This document shows, one piece after another, positions 28,101 through 37,038 of a stretch of DNA of 64,000 nt. Source of the DNA: Saccharothrix sp. S26 (lineage in GTDB: Bacteria > Actinomycetota > Actinomycetes > Mycobacteriales > Pseudonocardiaceae); the NCBI RefSeq assembly GCF_021390395.1, contig NZ_JAJUWT010000009.1, forward strand, positions 62,001 through 126,000, in the 5' to 3' direction. The notes below the pieces were generated by a model. It ran no database searches and was not told the DNA's origin. It was given only the letters and a program-made list of their open reading frames with translations. Position 1 is the stretch's first letter. Every line of letters starts with the position of its first letter. The position numbers and the translations under genes are program-made.

Positions 28101-30565
28101 GTGCCGTCCTCGGCGTCGGTGACCGTGACGCGGTAGGAGACCTGGTCGCCGAAGTCGATGAAGCCGCCGTTCGCCGGCGCGGTCAGCGTGACCACGGGCG
28201 GGGTGTTGCCGACCACGATCGACACGTTGGCGACCGCGGACCTGCCGCCCTGGTCGGTGACGGTGAGCCGGGCGGTGTAGTCGCCGTTGGCCGTGTAGGT
28301 GTGGCTCGGCGCGGTCTCGGTGCTGTCGGTGGTGCCGTCGCCGTCGAAGTCCCAGGCGAAGGTCAACGGGTCGCCGTCGGGGTCGCGTGACCCGGCCGAG
28401 TCGAACCGCACGGTCAGCGGCGCGTGCCCGGAGGTCTTGTCGGCCTTGGCGACGGCGACCGGGCTCCGGTCCCCGCGCACGTAGTCGATGCGGTAGACGC
28501 CGCTGTCGGCGTTGTTGCCGCCGAACCCGGAGCCCCACTCGATCAGGTAGAGCGAGCCGTCCGGGCCGAACTGCATGGCGTGCGGCCGGTTGAACGGCAT
28601 CCCCGGCAGCATCCGGCTGATGTCGGTGACGCCCGTGCCCGCCTCGTCGAGCTGGAGGGAGAACAGCCTGTTGTCGTTCCAGTCGCCCCAGATCGCCTTG
28701 CCGTCCCAGTAGGCGGGCCACTTGTGCTCGGAGGCCAGGTCGGGGTCGTACCGGTAGGTGCCGCCCGCCATCGGCGCGCCGCTGCCGCCGATCTCGGGGT
28801 TGCCGGTGCTGGTCTTGCCCTGCCAGATCTTCGTGCCGATGGCGGCGGGCAGCTCGGTGATCCCGGTGTTGTTGGGCGAGTTGTTGACGGGGTGCGCGCA
28901 GTCGAACTGCTGGCCGGACGCGCCGGTGGCGAAGTCGTAGTCGACGTACGGGGTGTTGTCGCCGACGCAGTACGGCCAGCCGTAGAAGCCGGGGCGGTCG
29001 ACGATGTTCCACTCGACGCGGCCGTCCGGACCGCGCCGGGGGTCGCTCTGACCCGCGTCGGGGCCGTAGTCGGCGACCTGGAGCTTGTTGGTCAGCGGGT
29101 CGAGGCCGATGCGGAACGGGTTGCGGAAGCCCATGGCGAAGATCTCGGGCCGGGTCTTGGCCGTGCCCGGCGGGAACATGTTGCCCGCCGGGACGGTGTA
29201 GGTGCCGTCGGGCTGCGGGGTGATGCGCAGGATCTTGCCGTTGAGGTTGGCGCTGTTGGCCGCGGAGCGCTGCGAGTCCCAGGCGGCACGGCCGGCGCGC
29301 TCGTCGAGCGGCGAGTAGCCGTCCGAGGCGAACGGGTTCGTGTTGTCACCGGTGGTGATGTAGAGGTTGCCGTCGTTGTCGAACTCCAGCGCGCCACCCG
29401 CGTGGCAGCACTGCTCCCGCTGGGTCGTGACGGTCAGCAGCACCTTCTCGCTGCCGGGCACGATCACGTCACCTTGCAGCGTGAACCGCGAGACCCGGTC
29501 GACGGCCTCCGCGCCCGCGGGCGAGTAGTACAGGTAGAGCTGGTTGTTGGTGGCGAAGCCCGGGTCGAGCGCGATGCCGAGCAGGCCGAACTCCTGTCCG
29601 GTGTAGACGTTCAGCGTGCCCGCGGTGACCACCGCGCCGTCGCGCCGGACGATGCGGATCGCGCCGTTGCGGTCGATGTAGAACACGCGGCCGTCGTCGG
29701 CGATCGCGAGCTCCATCGGGTTGGCGGTGGTGTCGTCGAGGGTGACCTTCTCGTAGGCGTTGGTGCGGGTGGCCGTGCAGTCGGCGTCGACCGCACCGGC
29801 CGCGGTCTGGATGCCCTTGAGCAGGTGTTGCAGGAACGCCGGTTCGGCGTAGGAGTCGTCGCCGTGGCCCAGGCCCGTGTACCAGGAGCGCCCGCCGCGG
29901 TAGTCCTGGCACCAGGCGATCGGGTGGCTCGACCCCATCGTGCCGCCGGTGTAGCTGGTCTCGTCCAGCTCGGCCAGCACGTGCACGTCGGCGGACGGGT
30001 CGGCGCGGTAGTTGTACCACTCGTCGGCGCGTCGCCAGGTCCGCGGCAGGTGCGCGGTGGACGGGTGCGCCGGGTCGGTGACCTTCACGGTCGCGTTCTG
30101 CGGTTCGGGGTGACCCGCGAAGTACGCGCCCACCAGGTCGCCGTACCAGGCCCAGTCGTACTCGGTGTCGGCGGCGGCGTGCACGCCCGCGAACCCGCCG
30201 CCTGCCTCGATGTAGCGCTCGAACGCGGCCTGCTGGGTGGCGTCGAGGACGTCGCCGGTGGTGGAGAGGAACACCACGACCTCGTACTGGGCGAGGTTGG
30301 TGTCGGTGAACGCGCCGGCGTCCGCGGTGGCGTCCACGGTGAAGCCGTGCTCGACGCCGAGTTGGCGGATCGCGGCGACACCGGTGTCGATCGACGGGTG
30401 GCGGAATCCCGCGGTCTTGGTGAAGACGAGGGCCTTGAACGTCTCGTCGCCGTGGCCCGGGTGGGCCTGGGCCGGTGCGGTCAGCGTGACCAGCGACCCC
30501 AGCAGGGCCACCACGACCGCGGTGATCGACCACCGTCTCCGGCCGTGCCTGGACGATCTCGTCAT
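25133..30565 (-). CDS. secreted ThuA-domain / PQQ-type sugar dehydrogenase multidomain protein, paralogue
   Basis: This 1810-aa exported protein has a signal peptide with basic start (RRRWS) ending near Ala34. The order is: ThuA-like domain (about 40-265), glucose/sorbosone-dehydrogenase-type propeller (275-700; GKILRITPQPDG, MGFRNPFR, GFYGWPYC), PKD (705-790), CBM6-like sandwich (908-1035), PKD (1045-1125), two LamG/DUF1349-like sandwiches (1135-1340 and 1348-1543) and three Ig-like repeats (1545-1798). It lacks the FIMAH-like tail of its paralogue and has one more sandwich. The ATG at 30565 has GGGAGG six bases upstream. It stands alone between a promoter and a terminator just upstream of the second sugar cassette. 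It is inferred to oxidise an extracellular glycan or sugar. Confidence 0.85.
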   Translation of the reverse strand: MTRSSRHGRRRWSITAVVVALLGSLVTLTAPAQAHPGHGDETFKALVFTKTAGFRHPSIDTGVAAIRQLGVEHGFTVDATADAGAFTDTNLAQYEVVVFLSTTGDVLDATQQAAFERYIEAGGGFAGVHAAADTEYDWAWYGDLVGAYFAGHPEPQNATVKVTDPAHPSTAHLPRTWRRADEWYNYRADPSADVHVLAELDETSYTGGTMGSSHPIAWCQDYRGGRSWYTGLGHGDDSYAEPAFLQHLLKGIQTAAGAVDADCTATRTNAYEKVTLDDTTANPMELAIADDGRVFYIDRNGAIRIVRRDGAVVTAGTLNVYTGQEFGLLGIALDPGFATNNQLYLYYSPAGAEAVDRVSRFTLQGDVIVPGSEKVLLTVTTQREQCCHAGGALEFDNDGNLYITTGDNTNPFASDGYSPLDERAGRAAWDSQRSAANSANLNGKILRITPQPDGTYTVPAGNMFPPGTAKTRPEIFAMGFRNPFRIGLDPLTNKLQVADYGPDAGQSDPRRGPDGRVEWNIVDRPGFYGWPYCVGDNTPYVDYDFATGASGQQFDCAHPVNNSPNNTGITELPAAIGTKIWQGKTSTGNPEIGGSGAPMAGGTYRYDPDLASEHKWPAYWDGKAIWGDWNDNRLFSLQLDEAGTGVTDISRMLPGMPFNRPHAMQFGPDGSLYLIEWGSGFGGNNADSGVYRIDYVRGDRSPVAVAKADKTSGHAPLTVRFDSAGSRDPDGDPLTFAWDFDGDGTTDSTETAPSHTYTANGDYTARLTVTDQGGRSAVANVSIVVGNTPPVVTLTAPANGGFIDFGDQVSYRVTVTDAEDGTVDCQNVVVQPALGHDEHSHGYEQYRGCEGLALMSGDEGHVGANIFGVLTAKYTDKGGDGASPLTGESILVLQPKHKEAEFHTGTGRTADGVGDDAAGVQEEDTTDTGGGRNIGFITDGDWFSLRPATLQGIDQVRFRVASGSQGGRIEVRVGAPDGPLAGTATFAGTGGWQNWTTVTADIADDVPASSELYFVTRRPQGSTTTSYLANVNWLEFAGRGVTHNQRPAVEASASTTSGTAPLKVDFTASATDPDGDTPIGYSWVFGDGGTATGATVSHTYTAAGTFNAKVTATDSRGASATKTVKITVRAPDVTCFAGRSDDFLGTALDRDRWTTVVRENQDLAVRDGHLVLPTAPSDIYGTTNTTPNIVLQDLPSGPFQATAKVRLPARRAYQQAGLVIYGDDDNYAKMVLEGRSDSDDAANRIFQFIREEAGQPNEVGDSNTAPLGAAYPDTVWVRFTSDGQNLTASYSADGQAFTDMPQTKSLAGLVNPKVGLLSLVGGGGDRPVVDAEFDWFTLTPDDTASVEPNDDFAGTALDGCRWNAVVRPDPTRYGVADGSLRIDTSDGDIYGGSADAPANFILQRAPEGDWVIETEVDASALDERYQQAGLIAYVDDANYVKLDHIATNEAGTPVQRGVELRSESGDVVGQPQPGVGGLTGGVWHLRLAKSGSTYTGSYSADGRTWTSLEPVVNANLTGARIGLFALGGGQTAAKPAQFNHFRVSTDHTAPTLSVVTDPAAPGASGWWTAPVTVTASATDDGSGPVRVEYRVGDGAWAQYTTPLSFADDGARVVAFRASDAAGNVSAEKTVTVRVDRTAPRLTVKTDNAPGPEGWWTQRALVSATATDDASGGPVLEHRLDGGPWRPYTGAVPVGDGRHRVSVRATDAAGNTSAEQSVDVKVDTAPPVTKAKRGSSASRVQLTASDATSGVARTEYRISGGKWQVHRGEEIRVQPNGKQYVEYRSIDVAGNVEATGRYTPRPGRDDTLQDI

Positions 30566-30627
30566 TGAGGCCTCCCACCGGACCGCGGGCAGCGCCGCTG
30601 ATCACAGGATTCGTCTGTCGGGTAAAC

Positions 30628-30657
30628 AAACTAATGACGCGTTTTCCGGGGGGTCAA
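30628..30657 (-). promoter_or_regulatory. promoter of the 1810-aa ThuA/PQQ gene
   Basis: TTGACC (30652-30657) is followed by an 18-base spacer and TAGTTT (30628-30633) on the minus strand, in a locally AT-rich patch about 63 bases upstream of the ATG. An adjoining TGTTTAC sequence could form part of an operator. Confidence 0.55.
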
Positions 30658-30888
30658 GGTCGCCGGCATGTCCACAACTCGCCAATCCGCGACCTGCCGG
30701 AAAAGGGCGACTAGCGCATTCGGCGGATTTACTCGACCGCTGGGTGACCGGACACTTCGCGCGCACGTGCACGTCACCCGCGCGGTGACGAGGTCGACGA
30801 TCCCCCGCCGGGCAACGGTGTCGCGGGATCGCGCGCGTCCGGTCGACCAGCGGCGTGCCGTCGAAACCGGTACCGACCGCCGCGCAGT

Positions 30889-30909
30889 CGGATGAGTACT
30901 ACTCATCCG
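30889..30909. promoter_or_regulatory. 21-bp perfect palindrome, candidate operator
   Basis: Arms cggatgagta and tactcatccg flank a single central base. The core (AGTAGTAC on the minus strand) recurs on the plus strand at 30988-30995, about a dozen bases upstream of a TTGACT minus-35 box. That placement suits binding sites of a regulator acting on the LuxR-type gene or on the divergent ThuA/PQQ gene. Confidence 0.5.
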
Positions 30910-31006
30910 GGTGGCGGATGCCTCGACCCGGACCCTCGACGGCCGCGTCGACACGTCGTGCCGGCCCGGCCGGTCGGGAGGTTCGCAAGTAGTACCTGCG
31001 CATCCC

Positions 31007-31036
31007 TTGACTTCGGCGACGTGCGACCGCTGTCAT
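31007..31036 (+). promoter_or_regulatory. candidate promoter of the LuxR-type gene
   Basis: TTGACT (31007-31012), an 18-base spacer and TGTCAT (31031-31036) lie about 110 bases upstream of the ATG. The minus-10 matches the consensus at four of six positions, so this is only a candidate. Confidence 0.35.
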
Positions 31037-31146
31037 TGTGCGTCGGAGGCGGTCGGGTCATCGGCCGCAGAGAGTCAGACCCATCCGGTCCGACGCTCGC
31101 CCTTGGACGTCACCGATGGGGGTGCCACGACGCTGTGGAGCGGTCC

Positions 31147-31404
31147 ATGACAACCATGACCAGGTTCGAGCGGGCGGAGCTGACCATGTCGTCCGACGTG
31201 GACGACGTGGAGCCGGAGCCCACGGACGCGACACGGCACCTGCTGCGGCTCATGCGCACCGGGGCGATCGACGAGGCCATCGCCAGGGAGTTGGGCGTCA
31301 GCGTCCGCACCGTGCATCGGCGGATCACCCGCCTGCAGAACGCGCTGGGCGTGCGTTCGCGCTTCCAACTGGGCGTGATCGCGTGCGAACGGGGCTGGGT
31401 ATGA
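31147..31404 (+). CDS. small LuxR-type helix-turn-helix DNA-binding protein
   Basis: The 85-aa product is essentially a lone GerE/LuxR C-terminal domain: LLRLMRTGAIDEAIARELGV, VSVRTVHRRITRLQNALGV and RSRFQLGVIA match the four-helix DNA-binding module, including the recognition helix VRTVHRRI. No receiver or sensor domain is attached. The ATG at 31147 has GGAG about seven bases upstream; ATGs at 31156 and 31186 are alternatives. Stand-alone domains of this type act as regulators by dimerising on inverted repeats; the nearby palindrome is a candidate target. A small hairpin with four Ts follows the stop (31426-31439). Confidence 0.75.
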   Translation: MTTMTRFERAELTMSSDVDDVEPEPTDATRHLLRLMRTGAIDEAIARELGVSVRTVHRRITRLQNALGVRSRFQLGVIACERGWV

Positions 31405-31504
31405 CCTCACCCGACCATCACAGTCCACTTCGGACTTTTCCGCGGGGCGGCCGGGCCGCCTCCCGACGACCGCGTGCCGGCGTCCACGTGCCACCAGGGA
31501 GTAA

Positions 31505-32851
<1,347 letters not shown>

Positions 32852-32873
32852 GCCGGTACTCCCGGCCCGGACG

Positions 32874-32909
32874 GCGGTGAGCCGGTCGACTCCTCGACCG
32901 GCTCACCGC
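32874..32909. terminator. 16-bp perfect hairpin between convergent genes
   Basis: Arms 32874-32889 and 32894-32909 pair without mismatch around a 4-nt loop (ctcc). It sits between the convergent esterase and EAD-trypsin genes and could stop transcription from both sides. Confidence 0.8.
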
Positions 32910-32958
32910 AGCACCGTGGGCCGGCCCGGGAGCGGAAGCCAGGCGGTCGGGGCCGCGT

Positions 32959-34140
32959 TCACGACTGGCCGGCCAGCACTTCGGCGTGCAGCGCGGGGTG
33001 GTTCGCGGCGAGGTGGTCGAGGATCCTGCCGATCGGCGTGCCGTAGTTCTCCTGCTTGACCTGTTGGCCGCGCACGGTCAGCGGGCCGCCGGGGATGACC
33101 TGCCAGCCGCGGTGCAGTGCGACGACCGACCAGGCGTCGTCGCAGATCGGGGAGCCGGAGGAGCCGCCGGAGGTGTCGGTGAGGTAGCTGAGGTGGTCGG
33201 CGGTGCCGGTGACGACGTAGTTGTTGCGGAAACCCAGCCGCATCGGGTTGCCGCCGGGGTGTTGGAGCACGTTGACCCGCTCCTCCAGTTCCCGGTCCGG
33301 TGGTTTGAGCAGCGGGCCGGGGCGCAGCCGCAGCGGTGGCCGGGGCGGCGGGTCGGGGGCCAGGCGCAGGATCGCGTAGTCCAGCTCGCGGTCCGCGGCC
33401 ACGCACTCGACCGATGACGTCTCGTGCGTGGCCGAGTCCAGGCGGTAGAAGTCGAACACCGCCTTCGCGGTCCGGCCCTGCAGGGCGAAGTCGACATCAC
33501 TCGCGATCTTGGTGTCCAGCCCGATCCGGGCGTTGACCACGTGGTGGTTGGTGATCAGGAGCCCCGGCCCGATCATCCAGGCGGTCCCGTCCCCCACCTC
33601 CGGAGCACCTCCGGCCACGGTCGACGGCTTGCCGTCGAAGTACCGGTGCACGACCACCTTGGCCACCGATCGCGCCACCTCGACCCCGACGTGCAGGAAG
33701 TCGACCGCGAGCGTGTCGTCCTTCCCGATCACGACCTCGAGGTCGCCGTCGGTGGCCGGCAGCGCGGCCACCCCACCGGAGACCTGCCCCGGCACGTCGG
33801 TGGGCACGGTGCCGGGCCGGGCGGCACCGTCCGGGGAGACGATCTCCAGCGCGCGGCGGAACACCATCTCCTCGGGCAGGCCACCGGCCAGTGGGATGGC
33901 CTGGTTGAGCCATTCCCACATCGGCACCTCGCCCGACGCCAGGGCGCGGGTGGCGTTCATCCGGTTGAGCAACGAGATGAGGCGGGCCAGCCGGTTGCCA
34001 CCTTGTACCGCCACCGCGACGAAGCCGGGCGACATGGTCGAGGTCAGCACCTTCAGCTGCTCGTCGTCGGCGAACCCGGCGGCGATGGCCGCGTCGCGGA
34101 CCTCGGCGAGGGCCTGGGGGCTGAGGTGGGCGAAGGTCAT
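32959..34140 (-). CDS. trypsin-like serine protease with effector-associated-type N-terminal domain
   Basis: The 393-aa cytoplasmic protein has no signal peptide. Residues 1-105 form a helical domain (LSPQALAEVRDAAIAAGF; MWEWLNQAIPLAGG) that resembles the death-like effector-associated domains (EADs) of bacterial conflict systems; the numbered class cannot be assigned by eye. A linker leads to a chymotrypsin-fold protease with triad His in LLITNHHVV, Asp in RELDYAILRL and Ser in TSGGSSGSPI. Protease-EAD fusions are known effectors recruited by homotypic EAD contacts. Its ATG overlaps the stop of the unknown gene upstream by four bases, as last gene of a four-gene operon with a metzincin and a P-loop-like protein. 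Self-damage or regulated cleavage is inferred. Confidence 0.78.
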   Translation of the reverse strand: MTFAHLSPQALAEVRDAAIAAGFADDEQLKVLTSTMSPGFVAVAVQGGNRLARLISLLNRMNATRALASGEVPMWEWLNQAIPLAGGLPEEMVFRRALEIVSPDGAARPGTVPTDVPGQVSGGVAALPATDGDLEVVIGKDDTLAVDFLHVGVEVARSVAKVVVHRYFDGKPSTVAGGAPEVGDGTAWMIGPGLLITNHHVVNARIGLDTKIASDVDFALQGRTAKAVFDFYRLDSATHETSSVECVAADRELDYAILRLAPDPPPRPPLRLRPGPLLKPPDRELEERVNVLQHPGGNPMRLGFRNNYVVTGTADHLSYLTDTSGGSSGSPICDDAWSVVALHRGWQVIPGGPLTVRGQQVKQENYGTPIGRILDHLAANHPALHAEVLAGQS

Positions 34141-34808
34141 GGCGTCCTCCTGACGTCGGGGGCGCGGACGAGGGTGTCGAGGACCAGGCGCGGCATGTCG
34201 ACGCCGGCGACGGCCTGGTCGAGGCCGATCGCGATGGCGCGGCCGGTGCGCCCGGTGCGCACGACCTGCCGTGCCGGCCCCACGAGGTCCGACCGCCGGC
34301 CGGGCAAGCCCACCTCGTCGGCGAGCCTTGCCAGCGCGGGTTCCGCGTCACCGGAAATCTGCGCCAACACCTTGGCCACCGCGTACGGGTCCGCGATGAA
34401 CACCCCGGTGTCGCCTGGGGTCTGGTCGCCGACCTCGGCCGCGGCGTGGTGGATCACCGACTCCTCCTCGGTGCCCGCCACGTGCAGGACGAGGTTCGGG
34501 GCGGCCACCAGCTGCGCGCGGCCCAGCTCGCCGAACCGGGTGGCGAGGTGGTGGCCGAGGTCGCCGGCCGGCTCACCGAACGCGTGCAGCCACCCGACCG
34601 CGTCGGTGAGCACACCCACCGCGCGCGTCGGGTCGCCGAGCAGGTCGCAGGCGCGCACCGCCCATCGAGCAGCCCTGGCCATGCCGGAGGAGTCCTCCTG
34701 CCCGGCGCGGACCTCGACCGCGAGCTCCGCCAGGTCGACGTCGACGGAGCGGTCGCGGTCCAGCGCGGTGGCGATGGCGTCGCGCAGCGCGGTGTCCGCG
34801 CCCCTCAC
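34137..34808 (-). CDS. unrecognised protein of the protease operon
   Basis: The 223-aa protein starts at GTG 34808, which overlaps the TGA of the preceding P-loop-like gene by four bases, and ends overlapping the protease-EAD start. I do not recognise it. The first 110 residues look alpha-helical (ELAVEVRAGQEDSSGMARAAR; ACDLLGDPTRAVGVLTDAVGWLH), possibly a helical-repeat domain. The second half is more mixed (NLVLHVAGTEEESVIHHAA; VIADP-like turns). No signal peptide, membrane segment or catalytic motif is evident. Strict coupling to both neighbours suggests that it is a stoichiometric partner, perhaps adaptor or inhibitor; that is inference. Confidence 0.7.
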   Translation of the reverse strand: MRGADTALRDAIATALDRDRSVDVDLAELAVEVRAGQEDSSGMARAARWAVRACDLLGDPTRAVGVLTDAVGWLHAFGEPAGDLGHHLATRFGELGRAQLVAAPNLVLHVAGTEEESVIHHAAAEVGDQTPGDTGVFIADPYAVAKVLAQISGDAEPALARLADEVGLPGRRSDLVGPARQVVRTGRTGRAIAIGLDQAVAGVDMPRLVLDTLVRAPDVRRTP

Positions 34809-35405
34809 GTCGCCCACCGCGTGATGCCCAGCCTGGTCCGCAGCTGCGCCGCCAGGTAGTCGACGTACCGGGGGTCGTCGTGCCGTTCGAGCTGCTCGAC
34901 CAGCGGCCGGTAGTGGCCGTGCCACCGCGCGCGGGAGGCGATGTACTCCGCCATGGTGCGCTTGCCGTACCCGGTCGGGCCGTCGGTCGTGGCGACCGGA
35001 GGACCGTCGCCCCGAGCGATCTCGGGTCATGGCCCGGCGCAGGGCGTCCCGGTCGGCGAACGGCGAGCCTTCGGGCATCCCGACGTCGTCGGTCGAGGCC
35101 GCCGGCCACTCGATCGTCCCGTCACGCAGACCCGGGATGGTACTCAGGTGCACCTCGGCCAGTTCCCCGGCCGGGTCGACCGTCTCCACCACGGCGATGA
35201 GCAGCTCCGGGGTGGGCTGCGCCGGCGCTTGGTCGAGCCAGAACCGCACCTTGGAGTAGCTGTCGGCGTTGGCGGGCGCGCGGGGCAGCACCTCGGGCCC
35301 GAACAGGCCGCGGACGGTCCCGGGGAACGGCGGCTCACCCACGTGGTCCAGGACCAGGTCGGCGAGCTGCGTGTACTGGTCGGCGGTCAGCACCACGGCG
35401 GCCAC
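34805..35405 (-). pseudogene. P-loop-like protein with EAD-like N-terminus, disrupted by a +1 frameshift
   Basis: Read from GTG 35405, the first frame gives about 128 sensible residues (VLTADQYTQLADLVLDHVG; SPFADRDALRRAMT) and then turns to arginine-rich nonsense. Removing one C from the CCC run at 35024-35026 continues it as EIARGDGPPVATTDGPTGYG, with a Walker-A-like GPTGYGKRT, then AEYIASRARWHGHYRPLVEQ, VDYLAAQLRTRLG and a TGA that overlaps the next start. The corrected protein is about 199 aa. The pattern FADRxxLRxA...GPxGxGK is shared by STAND-like ATPase modules of EAD-linked systems, though here only the first part of such a domain is present and the usual Thr/Ser after Lys is Arg-Thr. 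The shift could be a sequencing error or real inactivation. Confidence 0.65.
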
Positions 35406-35417
35406 ATCCCGTCCGGG

Positions 35418-36425
35418 TCACCACTCGCCGAGGAGGTCGATGACGCGTTGCTCGAACACCGAGCGGTTGGCGGTGGACTCTTCGCCGGTCAGGGTCTCCA
35501 GTGCCGTCGTGGCCCGCTCGCCCAGGCGGTGGAGTTCGGCCTCGGTGTGGGGGTAGAGCAGGTCGAGGCCGCGCTTGTCCCCATCGGAGAGGTTGAGCCC
35601 GTCGCCGGTCGGGGCGCACGCGCTCGGGTCGCTCTTGTAGAAGAACGGCTGGAACCGGTAGAGCATGACCGACTTCGGGTCGAACGGGCCCGCGATCACG
35701 TCCGGCGACTCGACGGTGCGCAGGTTGTGGTCGACCTTGTTGCGCGGCCAGTTGTTCGGCGGGCCGCCGAGGTAGGTGTAGATCCCGGGCCGGCGGCCCT
35801 GCGCGTCGGGGACGAACACGCCGCGGTCGTCGCGGGTGGGCACGTAGCCGGGGTCGTCCTCCCAGCGGAACTCCTGCTCGCACGTTCCGCGCAGGTTCTG
35901 GTGGGCGTGGTGGAAGGCGAGCGCGTGCAGGAACTCGTGGCGGACGGTGCCCTGCCAGCGGTCGGGCCTGTGCGTGGCGAACCCGCCGAGGTTGAGGCTG
36001 CGCTGGCCGGGTCCGCCGCCGATGCCGTTGAGCGGGTCGCTGATCGTGCTGTCGGTGCTGTCGGTGCCGACGAGCGACCAGAAACCGCCTTTGTCGAAGC
36101 TGACCCGGATCTCGGCCGCGTAGGCGGTGTCCGTGGTCTTCCACCGCCGGTACTTCCCGCCCGACTCGCCGAAGTCGAGGCGGAGGTTGCACGCGTCGGT
36201 GATCTGCCGGGTGGCGTCCGCGACGTCCTTGTGCAACGCGTCGTCACCGTCGAGGAACGCGACGCGGACCGCCGTTCCCGGCCGCCACCGCGCCAGGTCG
36301 GAGATCAGGAACTCCAGCCCGTCCTGTTGTCCCTTGCGCTTGCGCCACGCGTCGCGCACCTCCATCGCGGCCACGACCGCGTCGGGCAGGGAGTCGAGCA
36401 CGACATCGGTCTCTTCAGCGTTCAC
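35418..36425 (-). CDS. metzincin-type zinc metalloprotease (M12-like), first gene of the protease operon
   Basis: The 335-aa protein has the extended zinc motif HEFLHALAFHH (HExxHxxxxxH), which defines metzincins, and a plausible Met-turn at SVMLYRF. The preceding AVRVAFLDGDDALHKDVADA and AAEIRVSFDKGGFWSLVGTD resemble the astacin-like fold. There is no signal peptide, so it appears cytoplasmic, which is atypical for this normally secreted family. The GTG at 36425 has GGAGG six bases upstream. It is 13 bases upstream of the P-loop-like gene. Two unrelated proteases bracketing a P-loop-like and an unknown protein suggest a proteolytic response module rather than nutrient digestion. Confidence 0.82.
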   Translation of the reverse strand: MNAEETDVVLDSLPDAVVAAMEVRDAWRKRKGQQDGLEFLISDLARWRPGTAVRVAFLDGDDALHKDVADATRQITDACNLRLDFGESGGKYRRWKTTDTAYAAEIRVSFDKGGFWSLVGTDSTDSTISDPLNGIGGGPGQRSLNLGGFATHRPDRWQGTVRHEFLHALAFHHAHQNLRGTCEQEFRWEDDPGYVPTRDDRGVFVPDAQGRRPGIYTYLGGPPNNWPRNKVDHNLRTVESPDVIAGPFDPKSVMLYRFQPFFYKSDPSACAPTGDGLNLSDGDKRGLDLLYPHTEAELHRLGERATTALETLTGEESTANRSVFEQRVIDLLGEW

Positions 36426-37038
36426 GGTCGCCTCCGGGGGTTGGCCCTTTGCCTATAGGTGTCGCCGTTGACCATCGTCCGGTTAGGCCCCCTCCCTCAT
36501 CCGAACGGGTGAACTTGCACTCCACCGCTCACGGCCCGCTGTGAACCTGGGCCCCGGCCACGCTCCGAGTCACCCGTTGGTGCAGCCGAGCACCTTTCGC
36601 ATACGCGCACCGGCGCCGTTCCCGGCCGTGATGAATAACGCACGACAACGCGACCAAGCGAGTACTGCTCGGCATGACGGCGCTTATCGAGCCGATGTCG
36701 CAAAGCCGGCGGACGGCCCGCGATACGCCACCCGCGTGAGCGATGACCGACACCCGCGGTCGGGCGAACAGCTCCCCGAGTACACCCGAACGGCCCACGT
36801 TGCGCCGTTCGGGCCGCCTTTCCGGACATTCGGGTGCCACCGGGTCGGGCACGCCGCGAAAATCGTGGTTCCGCCGCCCAAAGGAGAAGTAAGTAACCTT
36901 TTAACGTGACGTCCGACCGAGACCTAAAAATGGCGTAAATATCGCCGACCGTCCTCGACAGGAATGCGCGGCGGTCCCACGATTCCGGTAGTTGTTCGGC
37001 GGGTGCCCGTCGGTGGCGCCCTCCCGCGAGGAGGCGTG
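36426..37038. other. 613-bp divergent intergenic region
   Basis: It lies between the protease operon (minus) and the universal stress gene (plus). No coding sequence is convincing. Near the protease operon TATAGG (minus strand, 36453-36458) could be a minus-10 box without a clear minus-35. The last 150 bp before the stress gene are unusually AT-rich for this genome (runs such as cctaaaaa and gcgtaaatat), and TAAATA at 36936-36941 is a candidate plus-strand minus-10. Confidence 0.4.

Larger units (their letters stand above)
30566..31146. other. 581-bp divergent intergenic region
   Basis: It separates the giant ThuA/PQQ gene (minus) from the LuxR-type gene (plus). It holds a minus-strand promoter (30628-30657), a 21-bp palindrome (30889-30909), a second copy of the palindrome core AGTAGTAC at 30988-30995 and a plus-strand promoter candidate at 31007-31036. 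No coding sequence is supported. Confidence 0.6.

Noticed and set aside
25271..28390. A 1039-codon plus-strand frame
   Set aside because: It is antisense to the second ThuA/PQQ gene and has the same low-complexity composition, with no motif or ribosome site.
30889..30909. NarL-type binding site (TACYYMT heptamers)
   Set aside because: The halves match TACTCAT, but their orientation is the reverse of the usual 7-2-7 arrangement and the spacing is one base.
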